A stretch of 64,000 nt of DNA from Hibiscus mutabilis (Eukaryota > Streptophyta > Magnoliopsida > Malvales > Malvaceae), in contig CM033747.1 in assembly GCA_019671005.1 (NCBI GenBank), forward strand, positions 28,237,188 to 28,301,187. Reading direction: 5' to 3'. Shown in pieces: positions 45,834 through 58,440 of this stretch. Below the pieces are notes generated by a model. That model was not told the DNA's origin. It saw nothing but the letters and a program-made list of their open reading frames with translations, and ran no database searches. The translations under genes and the position numbers were made by a program. Each line of letters begins with the position of its first letter. The stretch's first letter is position 1.

Positions 45834-46786
45834 CTAGATGAGACCCCTTATATCGGTAACACTTCCGATGTTTCTCTTCCCTCGGCTTCCCTTTTTGACG
45901 CTGGCAATTGCACCAAGTCTACCTGGTTCTCTATCTGATTCATCGTCCTCCTGGACAATGGCATCGAAGTGGCTCCTCTTCTTGGGACAGTCTTTCACTA
46001 CGTGTTGACCATCACAATGGTAGCACCTTACGGTTCCTCGATCCTTCTGATCATATGGCTTCTCATACCGGTTGGTCTTGGTCGATGGCCTCTCTTTGCC
46101 ATCATCGCTGCTATCTCCAGAATCTTCCTCGTCTCCCCCACCATTGCCCTTGTCGCGGCGCGTGGAAGACTTGGACTCCGTGGACTTGTAACCATCGTAC
46201 TCGGTCAAGGACTCTGCAATAGCTAGGGCTTTGGAAAGTTCATGCACATCCATCCGTTCAAACTCGGTCCTAGCCCATAGCTTCAGTCTATCCATGAATG
46301 TGAAAAGCGCATCCTTTTCACACAAGTCGGGGATAAGGAGTTGTAGCTCACTAAACTCTCGAATATAATCCGCAATGGATCCCTTGTGACCAAGCCTCCT
46401 AAACTTGGACCTGGCTTCTCTTTTCATATTACTCTGGCAAAACTGCTGCTTGAACTCCACTTGGAACTCCTCCCAGGTTCCAACACCCGTGCCCCCACTA
46501 TCCCGTCAAGGCATCTACGTTGCCACCATAACAATGCAACGTCAGTCAAGTAAAGAACAGTAGTATTTACCATATCGGCATCGTCCGTGATGCCCATTTC
46601 CTTGAAGTATTGCTCCATGCACCAAATAAAGTTCTCAACATCTTTCGCCGACCGGTTCCCCTTGAACTCTTTTGGTTTCGGGATGTCCTTCATTGGTCTA
46701 GGTGTCGTCGTGGTTAACACATCGTTCCACATGGCAACCTGATAAACAAACACTTCCGCCTTCAGATCCACCATTTCCACCCTCAA
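45834..46786 (-). pseudogene. Nested element gag with zinc knuckle
   Basis: Two overlapping minus-strand frames: 46786-46424 (KDIPKPKEFKGNRSAKDVE, then VALLWWQRRCLDG) and 46460-45834 (MKREARSKFRRLGHKGSIAD, CYHCDGQHVVKDCPKK knuckle). The capsid core is Ty3/gypsy-like. A shift between the frames near 46450 breaks the gene, unless ribosomal frameshifting is used. Confidence 0.82.
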
Positions 46787-47097
46787 GGCCTTCAGTATGG
46801 TTCGAGAGCATCTATCTTTCCCTCTAACTGATCACCCTAGTCATCCAACTCATCGAGCCGTGTATCCACCACGTTGAGTCGCTCCACCAAATCCTTCACG
46901 GATCCCTCAAGCCTGGTGGCCCTCTCCTCGAGCGCTGACAACTTGTCCCTTAAGTTTTCTCGACTTCCTTTATCAGCCTAGGTCTCCACACCCTTCTGGC
47001 TCGCAGCAACATTCTCTCCCTTCTTTGGTGCCATCTCAACTCGATGCTTCGTGCCTCGTACAAGCTAACGTTGCTCGAACAAGGCTCTAATACCAGT

Positions 47098-47679
47098 TGT
47101 CACGTGGCTAGAATTCCAACCAGCCCACCGTGCGGCCTTAGGCGATGTGACTCAAGACAAACACCTAAGTAAACCTTTTCAACTCTTTCGAAAGATCAAA
47201 CTTCCCAAGCACCGACAAACGCGAAGCGTTCTATGGGGAAACAGATCAAACGAGATGAGCGAAGAAGAACTTTGAAAGAACGCTCAATAACAAAGAAAGA
47301 ACGATAAGAACACTCAGAGGATTTAAAGTAAATGACTTTATTCTTTGGAAACTTGGATACATAAAATGAGGAGGGGAAGGCCTCTATTTATAGTTGAGTT
47401 CCCCCTAATCCGACGGTCTATACAGATTTACATCGACGGTTAAGATCAAAGCCCACCAACCACAATGGTACAATCCTGGGAATATTCCTTCTATCTATGG
47501 TAACAAATCTTATGTATACAAGACAAGTTTACATAGGTCAAAGTGGATGGATAAGCTTTTTAGAATCTCCCACGGATCGGGCTAAGTCTGGTGGTCTCTT
47601 TAGGCCCAAAATCTCCATCAGAACCTCTTGGGCACCCTGTGGTGCCAATGACTCAGACCTTGGCTCCTAGTCCGTGACA
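47098..47679 (-). repeat. 5' LTR of nested element
   Basis: 582 bp; on the minus strand it is followed by the primer site at about 47096-47085. Confidence 0.87.
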
Positions 47680-47883
47680 ACTGTCATGTGCAACAAAATC
47701 CTCAAAATCCTCATTTGGAACAAAAGAACCGCCTTCATTTGTCATCGTTTTTGGAGGTGGCTTCAGGGACCCAATCATCAATTTTTCCAGCTTGTGACTC
47801 CTGACCGTCGACAAGACTTGTTGCTTCCACAAAAGGAAGATCATCTCATCCAACACCACATTAATCTTCTTGCTGGTGAACAT
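47680..47883 (-). pseudogene. Copia gag N-terminal part
   Basis: The minus-strand ATG at 47883 opens MFTSKKINVVLDEMIFLLWK, continues to NEDFEDFVAHDS and breaks at the nested LTR at 47679. With 44155-43705 it makes one continuous gag. Confidence 0.85.
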
Positions 47884-48046
47884 CGTAAAGAAATGTAAAA
47901 AACCACAAAAAAAGGATCTCATCACAAGAAACGGCCACCAGCGATGTCCAGCTAGAACAAACGCTAGAAAAATCAACCACGTTGAAGAGAAGATCAACGG
48001 AAGAACTATATATATATATCCCAAAACCCTTTGACGATTGATACCA

Positions 48047-48294
48047 TGTTGGGAACTAAGAGAACAGTTTGCATGAAAACAATAAGGAAACTCTATAATT
48101 TTATGTGAAAGAATAAGAGAGGTTGGAGCGAGATAAAACTCTATTCCATTCATCATGTGATACACATCACTCAAGTGGCTATTTATACAAAGAGCTAAGA
48201 AGCTACTAGCGTAATTAACGTCCATAATAGTTCATAACTGCATTCAGCTAGCTAACAACTTATGGTTAGTTGTTAAACCTAGCTTCAGTAAACA
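48047..48294 (-). repeat. Copia 5' LTR
   Basis: Plus strand TGTTGGGAACT to CAGTAAACA. On its inner side the minus strand reads TGGTATCA (48046-48039), a tRNA-Met-type primer binding site. Confidence 0.88.
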
Positions 48295-48882
48295 TTCAAC
48301 TTATGCAACCACGCATGGTACCACCAAGCCAATTTTTGATGGATCTCATGATTGTTCCGTTGGAATCTCCAATACTCGAAAGGTATTGTTTTCCCGTGGT
48401 ACTTGTATATTAGTTTCCAACCTTAAAATTATGCAAAGTACGGTCCGTAAATCGTGTCTGGGTGGTTGTAACTTACCATGTCTGTCTGTCTGTTGTATGA
48501 TTCATCCCGATTAACTTAAATGAAGAGCCAGGAGGACTAAATCGGCGAAATTTGAGAATGTACCGTAGCTACTTTATAAAGTCCCATCAGCTGCTTGGGA
48601 CATGGTCACATGGGTTCAACTCCGTCAACTATTTTTCTCCTCTAAATTCTCTAATTTCTCCTCCAACCTACCAATTTGGTCCTCTAATTTCACAGAGGAG
48701 AATGTACTTTTGAGGCGTGGCAATTTGCATGAGAGCGAGTGGACTCAAATTAAACATGGAGGGTTGGGATTGCCCACAGAGACAATGGTCGAAAACGATG
48801 GGGAAAAAAAAGCAGAAAACCCAGCAACCACGTTTACACACACCGCCATCTACCCGTCCGTTCAAGGAATGCGGTACAAATG
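48295..48882. other. Spacer upstream of pyruvate kinase with foldback
   Basis: A TGTC microsatellite lies at about 48479-48493. 48524-48690 is a foldback of about 165 bp (GAGGACTAAAT ... and its inverse GGTCCTCTAATTT) with an AAAGTCCC centre. No gene seen. Confidence 0.5.
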
Positions 48883-49322
48883 GTAAATATAAAAGTAACC
48901 TACCCAATCTGAACCACGTGTCTCTACTATTCCTCCTCCAGTCCTTTCTCTCTCCTCACTCTTATCTTCTCCAAAACCCAGATTTTTTCCCTCTGCTCTG
49001 TTTGTTAAGGTATATCTTTGTTTATTTTCACATCTTAAAACCCATCTCTGTTTACTCATTTCATCTTCTCTAACTCGAATTTTTTTGTTTCCCTTTTCAT
49101 ATTCCTTATCTTGGTTTAGGGGTAAATCTTCCTACAGCCTGGCCTTTAGTACTTCTCTTCAATGGAAAATGATTCATTGTTTCAATTTATCCACCCCAAA
49201 TACTTCCTCAGTTTTCTGCTCACCACTTCTTTTATTTTATTTTTTTCTCATTTTACTTTTGCTTGTTTGATGATTTTGATAATGCGTGCAGATATTACAG
49301 TAGGTGAGGAAAAGCAAATCAA
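48883..49322 (+). promoter_or_regulatory. Promoter, 5' leader and probable leader intron of pyruvate kinase
   Basis: A TATA-like AAATATAAAAG lies at about 48886-48896, a CACGTG G-box core at 48915-48920 and a CT-rich leader after it. A likely leader intron runs 49010-49291 (AAG|GTATATC ... GCGTGCAG), ending 31 nt before the ATG. No coding potential in the leader. Confidence 0.55.
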
Positions 49323-51592
49323 ATGGCGAATATAGATATTGATGGAATCTTGAAGGAACAGCCGAATGATGCTCGTATACCCAAAACCAAAATCGTATGT
49401 ACTCTGGGTCCTGCATCACGATCGGTGCCCATGATCGAGAAGCTGCTGAGGGCTGGGATGAACGTTGCTCGCTTCAATTTCTCCCATGGCAGCCATGAGT
49501 ATCACCAGGAGACCTTGGACAATCTCAGGGCTGCTATGCATAATACCGGCATTCTCTGCGCCGTCATGCTCGACACCAAGGTACCATTATCTCCTAGACC
49601 ATAGTTTTACTATTTTTACATTATCTGTCTCTTCGAATTGGAAAAGAAAATGGGGCAGATTAGAGATAATAAAGAATTTTGAGACATTTGATGTTTCTTA
49701 TTTTATAATTATTTTTGTATGGTATATTTAATATTTTTATTTTTTTATTTTTTGGATTGGGACGGATTTAGTCGGGGTTTTTTTTGTTAAAAATTTGTGG
49801 TAAGGTCAGGATCGATTTATATTTCTACTATGTCTGGTCGGGACCAATGAGCTACATTATGTTGAAATTGAGGTTGGATCGGGGTCAGTTTGAGATTCCT
49901 GTGTTTCGGGCCGGATTCAGACCATCCCTACTTGAATATTTACGTATACCCTACAACCGCACCGGAGTTCAAATAACATAGGACATTAGAATATCTGGGT
50001 TTTTTTTTTTAGTTTGCTTCTTTGAGATGGTAGTTTGTGTTTGATTTGCTTTGTTGTTGCTGCAGGGTCCCGAGATTCGAACTGGATTCCTAAAGGATGG
50101 GAAACCTGTTCAACTTAAGGAGGGGCAAGAAATTACTGTAACTACTGATTATGACATCAAGGGAGATGAGAATATGATCTCCATGAGCTACAAAAAGTTG
50201 GCTGTTGATCTGAAACCTGGAAGCACCATTTTGTGCGCTGATGGTACAATCACACTAACAGTGTTGACCTCTGATCCTAGTGCTGGAACCGTGAGATGCC
50301 GCTGTGAGAATACTGCTATGATCGGTGAGCGGAAAAATGTCAACCTTCCCGGTGTTGTGGTGGATCTTCCCACGCTCACGGAGAAGGATAAGGAAGATAT
50401 CTTAGGATGGGGAGTTCCCAACAGTATTGATATGATTGCTCTTTCATTTGTACGTAAAGGATCCGATCTTGTTAATGTCCGTAAGGTTCTTGGTTCCCAT
50501 GCAAAGCAGATTCAATTAATGTCGAAGGTATATTGTTTCTGTTTCACTGTTGAATTGTGATTATTTGATAAGATTCTATGTGGTTTCTTTATCCAATGGT
50601 AATGTTAATTCAACTAGAGTAGGGGCTCCATTCTTGTGCTAAATAAGTACATTTTTATTACAACTTGAATGCCTTTATTGCCAGCTTTGCTGTTGGTCGC
50701 GTGTCTAGCAGCACACGATGAGTCTTCCTTGTTTCTCTTTTTCAAATTACAAGTACTATGGTGATTGTGATTCTTTTAGGTTGAGAACCAGGAGGGAGTC
50801 GTCAACTTTGATGAGATCTTGCGTGAGACTGATGCATTTATGGTTGCACGTGGTGATCTCGGAATGGAGATTCCGGTGGAGAAAATCTTCCTAGCCCAAA
50901 AGATGATGATATACAAATGTAATCTAGCAGGCAAGCCTGTTGTTACTGCCACTCAAATGCTTGAATCCATGATCAAGTCTCCAAGGCCAACCCGAGCTGA
51001 AGCTACTGATGTTGCTAATGCTGTCCTCGATGGTACGGATTGCGTCATGCTCAGTGGTGAGAGTGCTGCAGGGGCATACCCAGAGCTCGCCGTGAAGATC
51101 ATGGCTCGGATTTGTATCGAGGCAGAATCCTCCCTTGACTACGATGCAGTCTTTAAAGAAATGATCCGATCAATTCCGCTTCCGATGAGCCCATTGGAAA
51201 GTCTCGCATCGTCCGCCGTACGAACAGCTAACAAGGCTAAAGCCAAACTCATTGTTGTTCTAACCCGTGGGGGAACAACAGCCAAGCTGATTGCCAAGTA
51301 CAGACCAGCGGTTCCAATCCTATCAGTGGTTGTCCCAGTATTGACAACCGATTCATTTGATTGGACCTGCAGCGATGAAGGGCCGGCAAGACATAGTCTG
51401 ATATATAGGGGCTTGGTTCCTATACTGGCAGAAGGCTCAGCAAAGGCAACTGATGCCGAATCCACCGAGGTTATCTTGGTGGCTGCATTGAAATCTGCTA
51501 CAGAGAAGGGGCTATGCAAGCCAGGTGATGCCGTTGTCGTACTTCACCGCATCGGTGCTGCTTCAGTCATTAAGATCTGCGTTGTGAAGTGA
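49323..51592 (+). CDS. Cytosolic pyruvate kinase
   Basis: Exons 49323-49580, 50066-50527 and 50780-51592, all with GT-AG introns (485 and 252 bp) falling between codons; 86+154+270 = 510 aa, the usual size of plant cytosolic pyruvate kinase. Converts phosphoenolpyruvate and ADP to pyruvate and ATP, the last glycolytic step. Visible motifs: KTKIVCTLGPASR and MNVARFNFSHGSH near the N-terminus, MLDTKGPEIRTG across the exon 1-2 junction, a B-domain in exon 2, IALSFVRKGSDL, KVENQEGV across exon 2-3, MVARGDLGMEIP, TATQMLESMIKSPRPTRAE and DCVMLSGESAAG. The C-terminal domain follows (VLTRGGTTAKLIAKYRP). No transit peptide, so cytosolic. No defects seen. Confidence 0.96.
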
Positions 51593-53355
51593 TGATATTT
51601 TAGAGTCCGCAGCATCCACCGATGAACTTTTAAACTGGTATTTGTTTCTTTTATGTTGATCTTGCATGCTTATTATGATAAGCTCCAACTTTATTAGAGG
51701 GAACAAGTTGGTTGTATGGCCGGAAACATGTTGGCGTTTATTTATCTTTATATTTTAAGATTGCATATATGGTTCAACTGATCCCAATGTTCGTATATCT
51801 TTTAATATTCCAGAAACATGGGATTGCAGAAGGAATCTTTCTGTATACTTGTGCATGGATTTTGTGCGTAAATGAGACGAGATAGATTGCAAGCTATTCG
51901 AGTTCGACTCGGTCAAAGTTCGATTAATGTTTGACTCGAGTTCTTAACGAGCCAAGACGAGTTACTCAATACTCAACTCGAAAAGCTCGCGAGATACTTA
52001 AAAATATAATATATTATATTACATTGATTAATTAGGGTTTAATTTTGGGGTTTGAGATTAATTCAAGGTTTAGAGCCTAGTTTGAGATTTAAGGTTAGGT
52101 TAAATTAATAATGGCTGATAGGTTGTTAGGGAATAAGGGTTAGCAAATTAGGGTTTAGTTTCAATTTTTCGAGCTCAAGTTCTAATTTTTGTTTTCGAGC
52201 TTGATAACTTTGAGGTCACGAGCTTTCGAGTCGAGCTCGCGCTTCAATCGAGCTTGATAATTTTAAGCTCGCGAACTTTCGAGCTGAGTCAAACTTAACT
52301 ATGAGCATTTCGAGTTCTAGTCGAACTTGGCTATACTTGAGCTCGACTCGACTCGTTTACCCCTAGGCATGACATGCAAAAACAGAAACATGGGATTATT
52401 CTAAAGAGAAGACAAGTTAAACAACTCAATTCAATCCAATGTTTTAAAGCATATCCATGAGATATCTTCTTTCTTTTTTTTGATAAAATATATTATTTCC
52501 TAAACAACTACAAGTCTTGTAAATCTACATAGACAAGGCAAAAGTTTAAGAGTATTTTCAAGATTCAACACTTCCATACGTGCTCATACTGAGTCTTTTC
52601 CCTTTGTTTATGGAACATTGCTCATGCTGATGCTTTATGGTATACAACGGTTTTGATTAGTAAAAGCCAACCTCGGTTTGAAAATTAACCTAGCCTACTA
52701 GACTAACCGGTTGTTATAGAATTTTTTAATTCTACAAACATGAATAAAAAAATGCCTGTCTATAATTTTTATTTTTTAAAATAAAAATTAAGAAAATTAG
52801 ACACAATAAAATTTGGTTAAAAGCCAAATGTTTAGCTCAAGAAGAATGATTCACTAATATAGAAAAGTTATGATTAATAGCATATATCTCAACTTTCAAT
52901 TCAAAGGTTTTCATTTCGCAAATATTCATATTCCATTTTACAAATGGAAAGTGGAATTGGAGGATTTGACAATGATTTTAATTTGGTAAAATCAAATTGG
53001 ATTGAATTTTGATTGCAACTGATTAGAACAGGTGTTCTCTTTGATGCAGAATTGACAGGTCTAGTTTCATATAAAATGTTGGATTCACTATCCATAGAAA
53101 ATAATTAGCAAAGCAAAGGTATTTAAGAGTGAATTCCCAATACATTGAAAAACTCGTACAGAAAACGTAGATACCATGGAATTAAAAGAAGCAAATATAC
53201 AAAAACCCAACAAAAAGAGATTTACAGAAGCCCTCGTTGTATGCAATGGCACAAGGATACTCCGCACGCTCCCAAGCTGCGAGTCTAGAAGAAAGCATTT
53301 GCATCCTAGATATGGCAAGAAAATCCATTTCAAGAGAAAACATGTCTTTTGGTCA
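51593..53355. other. Intergenic region between convergent genes
   Basis: Contains the 3' untranslated regions of both genes. 51885-52365 is a degenerate GAGCTCGAACTCG-type repeat like those at 31715 and 40500. AT-rich elsewhere. No gene seen. Confidence 0.65.
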
Positions 53356-56300
53356 TCATACACGATGGCCAGGGAATCGACCGATTAATCTGCACTGTTC
53401 TGGAAGCAATGACGACACCACTTCTCCGTTGAGGGGGAAAAACTCACCATCAATGCCACATCCGTTATGCGTGCGTTTCCCAGCCTTAATTTTAACTGAT
53501 TTTACCTGTCATTTATAATAGAAGCCACAGTTAGATGGTTGAAATCATTTGTAGATATTTATGTATACAGGGCCCAGTATTCACTGATCTAACTGTTGGA
53601 TTAAAAGTAAGTCTATAAAACACCTATTAATGTCCTTAAACGAATTGGAGAGAACACATGTTTAAACCAGTTGCATCAACAATCTTGAACTTGGATGAAC
53701 TTTTATGGGTGCAATGACCAAGTTGATACATTTGAAATATAAGATTGTTCACGGAATAAAGGTGTTTACCTTGACATATTCAACATATGGCAGTGAAAGG
53801 TGTTTACCCATCTGTAGAAGCAAGAAAAATCTGATCAACGGAAGCCGCCCACTCCCATGAACTAAGAGCATATCCATGGTGTTGTCATCATGTTCGGCTT
53901 TTGGAGCCACCACCTGAGAACTCTGCACCGTCCTGCATGCATGGTTACACACAAGGATGCCAAGAAATGGTCCCTTAGTTACAATCCATTTATCTTCGAA
54001 TCTTGGGGCAACTTCCTTATTTATTCCTGACTCAACATCATTTTGTGGCCCTGGTAACTCAATTGGATTTTCCTTATCCCAAATAGCTTCAGTCTCCCAT
54101 TTTGGTTCAGCATCCCAAATTGGTCCTGGATCGGACAGTGTCGAAGATATATCCTCTCTATCATTTGTTGCAGCATTACCCCAAGAACATATAGAAGGAT
54201 CAGGTGCTGCCGTCAATCCACTCCATCCTTTATCTGTCCTAGATTTCGATCTTGTCCTTCGCCAGCTTGGAGTTGTTGAGAGTGGTAACTGAGGGTGAAT
54301 AACTTCAGGTTCAGCTGTTACATTGCTTCTCCCAGATGACAACCGTTTAGTCTTCGGATCAAGGCCACGCACATATTCAGATGGTTCAGTGCTGGCATGA
54401 GTGCTACTACATGTGTCCACCTCACCTATGGACACTCGGCTAGGAGTCATTATTGAATCAATACTAGATAAACTAGAGGCTCTGGGAATGCCATCTGTGT
54501 ATGACCTCCTCATAATGTCGGTATACAGATCTGACATGTCGACTGCCTCCGTATCAGTAGAGATTTTACCTTCTCGATCCTCTTTTGCTGCTGGAAGGTA
54601 CTCCACTTCATAGTTATAGGTTGGCAAACACAATAACTTTAGGAACCCCGCAACAAAATATCGTAGTGGACCAAATCGCTTCTGATATTTCTCAGAAAGT
54701 TCTAAGACTGCAAAACATGAGAAAAAGATAAAACATACAGTTTATCATTCGCACATTAGAAGCAATAAAAGGAAAATAGCATGGAGATGCTTTTTGCAGC
54801 AGCATAATATATACACTCATAAAAGGTTTTCTTGATTCAAACATTCTACATATATGCCTTCCTAAAAATCTAATGTGCCTTAGGCAACTTAAAACCAAAA
54901 GGTTCAAACAAAAGTCGCAAAGATGGCTAGTCTAGGAGAAGTTCTGACTTGATTTCAAACATAGGCACACACTTATGACAATGGGAAAAGAATGACGGAT
55001 GAAGTACAGAAATAGCTTTTTACTGAACCCGAGGAATGCGGAAAAGATGAAAAGGAAAATCAGCCACCCTTCTAAAAGCTAGTTGCATGAGTGCCACATA
55101 TACGAGAATGAATGCTCAAATCGTTCTAAAGGATCATAGTCAGTGGGTGTTAACTCACTCAAAATTCAGGCATCATAGCAAGTATTATTCAGGCACAACT
55201 TGAGATGCTAAGGTATGCTAGAGTGAAGCGTCAAAACACATTTCAAGAAAACAGAGGTTGACTGGATATAGAAACCAACCAAATTCTGTTGTGTTAACCA
55301 GGATCACTAAAAACATACCGTCACTGACAAAACCATAATAAGAGACGATCATTCCAAAGTGAATAACACCAGTCTGAATCCACTCAACAGCAAAAACATC
55401 TATAGCAGTTAGACCTCCCTGAAACCAACAAGAGCTCAATTGTAAGGAAACAAAAAGGCAAGTAGGAACTTGATACAACTATAAGAAGAAATGAGTGGTT
55501 TTCACAACGTGTTTGGGTGTTAACCAATTTCGGATGCATGGATAAAAATGGTGTTGAAAAACACTACAAATCAATCTCTAGAGTTTGTAACAGAATAACC
55601 AGCATGCAAGCAAATCTCCGTCTTCAATACCAAGTAGCATTACCTTCACAATAGAAATTGCAGCAGAGACCGGATCTCTAACTCCAAGAACAGTCCAAGC
55701 TAATGAATTATCAGAGCCTGCCGGTATAATTCCAATAGGTATAGAAATTCCTTCTTTCTGATTGTCTCTACTGAGCAGACCATTTAGAACCTACTCATTT
55801 ATCAAAATCAAGTAATTTAATGATATAAACAGAGACACCAGCAGAATACATAATAAAACTCAACACCCAAAGAACAAGGAAGCTTTACATTCTAAACCGA
55901 TGCTTCCAGTACCATAAAATCCTCACCCGTCCCCTACAATGGAGATCAAAAATCTGATGATGGTAAAGTGCTGCAGGTCTCGGAAGGAATTATAGTAGAA
56001 TGCAAGCAGGATACAGTTCAAAGTTAAAAAGTCTTAAACTTCCCCCTCAACTTTTGAAGAGGAAGATGACAATGTAAAAGAGCATATAGTTTGTTAGATG
56101 ATGATGACTTTTAGTTATGGTGATCGATCTTTTTAATAGATCAAGAAATTGATTACACAGAACAATCATTTGAATTTATTAAATGTTCAATATTTATATG
56201 AACCTTATTTCACTTTTGGGCAAGTGCTTTTCTTGCACCTTGGACGATATAAGGGTCCTAGTGCTTAGTTTTTTATTGCGTCCTTGACAAAAATTGACTG

Positions 56301-57992
56301 AAAGGTTCTCTAGAAAAAAAATAAAGAGGAAACAAGAATCAGAATTTAACCAAAGTTGACATGTCTAACCTCATTGATGATCCCATCACCACCAACACAT
56401 ATTATTCCTGAAAGGAAGTAGAGTGGTTTAGATTCATGTTAAAGAATAAGATGATAATGACAATAATTAAAAACTTAAGCAAAACTAGAACAAGTAATTA
56501 AATATTCAGGTAGTAATACCATCAGGGCATGTGCTGATATCGACAGTAGATGCCAGCTTTTTAGCATGGCCGGCAGATGTTGTTTTGACTAACTCCAATT
56601 TAAATCCAGCAAGCTGTCACAGTTTGCATATACAACATGAAAGTTCAATACAGCCCACCAAAGTCCAAAATAATTTATTCTAGACAATTATACAAGAATA
56701 AGAGGAGAAAGGAAAAACAATGCATATACCAAGTTAGAGTAGAAAGAATTTATAGCAAAATGAATAAAGCACAAAACAAAAGATAATTATCCAGAGAATG
56801 TAATAATAAGAGCTTAAATCCAATATTCATAAGATATAAGAAAAATCAATACAAGTTCACCTAATAGGAAAATACAATATGGACTTTATTCATTTTATGT
56901 GGATTAGGCGAACGGGAAGAGAACTACAAACTAACAACAGAAAATATGATTAAGGACATCCTATTCCGATGTATCAAATCCGTATATAAATGTGGAACAA
57001 TCAAAAGTAGAATCTATACAAACTGGTAAGGGAAAAAATACAGAACACACCTTAAATATCGGTTCCACAATTCCATGGAAAACTTTAGTAGAACGACCCC
57101 GACCTGACCTTGGATTCAATATCACAAGCATTTTTGGTGGATTCTTGCATCTGAACACAAGCTCCGGAGGAGTATCCACCGGAAACAATTCAGAAGAAGC
57201 TTGCTTCTTCGAAGAAACTAAAGGGTGAGGCAAACAATTGATGTAACAATGTAGATCAGCAAACCCACCAACCCATTGAACTGCCTCTTCCACACTAGAA
57301 GTCAAGAAACGAAAATCCTTCCGGCTTCTCTTCGGTTTAATAAAACACGAAAAGCCATAAGCACCCTTTTTGAGAGGGTAAGAGTGCACAGTAAAATGTC
57401 TAACACCAGCATTGTAGGATACCTGTCAAGATAAAGACACTGAACAGACTGACAGCAAACTAAAACCCAAAAATAAATCATATCAATGGGAATGATCTAT
57501 ATCAGAGTCCAGAGATTAAATGTTTACCGAAATGATATCATCAAGAGATAATACATGTGAACCCCAAACCAATGCCTTGCTAGTGAGTTTAGCAGCAACA
57601 GCTTCTTGGTTGCCTATATCAGTAGGAAAACCCTGCTCTAAATCGGAGGAATTATTATTACTAGGGACATTCTTTCTCTTATCCAAAATAAGCTTCCCTG
57701 AGTAAACTGCATAGCCTAGCAAATCGGATTTTTCATCCCCTCCACCAATATCAACTAGATGATCGTCCCTTTTAGATTTATCAGTTTGATTATCCGTGAT
57801 ATGGCCTTCGCTGCGTTTGGAGAAAGCTTTGGGCTTCTTAGTACGTTTCTCCGGGAACACAATTGAGGAAGTGTGGGTCGCTATTTGCGAGCACAAGCTC
57901 AGCCGCCTCGATGACTGCTGAGAATGCGGAGACAAAGGCGGCACTCTCACTGACGAACTATTACTACTCGAGAAGCTCCCACTGTGCTGCAT
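53356..57992 (-). CDS. LCBK1: Sphingoid long-chain-base kinase (sphingosine kinase), LCBK1 type
   Basis: Coding exons on the minus strand: 57992-57528, 57422-57051, 56613-56520, 56407-56370 (38 bp), 55790-55644, 55418-55319, 54707-53770 and 53505-53356. They sum to 2304 nt, 767 aa plus stop, close to Arabidopsis LCBK1 as I recall it. All junctions are GT-AG. The enzyme phosphorylates sphingoid bases such as phytosphingosine, making lipid signals. Motifs: N-terminal Ser-rich region with a basic stretch; DIGGGDEKSDLLGYAVYSGK; the diacylglycerol-kinase-like catalytic domain beginning MLVILNPRSGRGRS (about residue 253); ICVGGDGIINEVLNGLL; PIGIIPAGSDNSLAW; GVIHFGMIVSYYGFVSD. A long Ser/acidic insert (exon 7: RASSLSSIDSIMTPSR, SSTLSDPGPIWDAEPKW) splits the domain before HDDNTMDMLLVHGSGR. 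The last exon gives CGIDGEFF and LLPEQCRLIG. Convergent with pyruvate kinase. Confidence 0.95.
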
Positions 57993-58440
57993 ATCCGCTC
58001 AGCCGCTTCTGCTTCGTAATTGCCACCGCCAAATTCCACAACCACGGAGTAGAAATAAAATAGATGAAGACATACAAAACAAAAATTCTTTTTTTTTACT
58101 TATTCTTGTGATAACGATCGGTGGGCTCCCCCAAGCGCGATCCTTAGCATCAATCTGTCAGATCAAGCTCACGATTTTCAAAATTTCAGTTTCAAAAAAG
58201 AAAATTTTGTAATCGAAATTTGGAGAGGCGAAAGGGTTACAGGAGATGAATTGGGAATTGGGGATTGGAATGGAAATGGAAATGGAAATGGAAACTCGCC
58301 TGAAAACGGAAGAACCCTGAATTCTGCCGGAATGAGTTAGGTGTGGATAAAGCGGATTCGTTGATTGAAACTGAAGCAGGAAAAAAGAAACCAGCTTTGC
58401 CTCTTTGATATCTTTCTATTTATTAATATTTGGTCAAAGA
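57993..58440 (-). promoter_or_regulatory. 5' leader and promoter region of the LCBK1 gene
   Basis: Non-coding, with a (GGAAAT)n run at about 58266-58293. A leader intron is possible (AG-like sites near 58300) but cannot be fixed by eye. No clear TATA box. Confidence 0.45.

Larger units (their letters stand above)
44156..47679 (-). mobile_element. Nested gag-protease-only LTR retrotransposon
   Basis: LTRs at 44156-44540 (internally deleted) and 47098-47679 share TGTCACGTGGCTAGAATTCC starts and GTGACA ends. Target duplication ACTG at 44152-44155 and 47680-47683, inside copia gag. On the minus strand the primer site is TGGTATTAGAGC just inside the 5' LTR, and GGTGGGGGAGAA precedes the 3' LTR. 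Codes for gag with a zinc knuckle and an aspartic protease only. I find no RT, RNase H or integrase, so it would need another element's enzymes. Resembles the TR-GAG class. Confidence 0.87.
40825..48294 (-). mobile_element. Ty1/copia retrotransposon, RT deleted, with nested element
   Basis: LTRs at 40825-41073 and 48047-48294 (about 250 bp each, similar but not identical). Minus-strand order: LTR, primer site, gag (split), zinc knuckle, protease, integrase, a linker, then directly the RNase H tail. The reverse transcriptase is missing. About 3.5 kb of the 7.5 kb belongs to the element nested in gag (44156-47679). Both outer flanks end in TCAA-like DNA, but no clean 5-bp duplication is visible. 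Confidence 0.88.

Noticed and set aside
53957..54292. Plus-strand open frame over LCBK1 exon 7
   Set aside because: Shadow of the long minus-strand exon, which carries the conserved kinase sequence.
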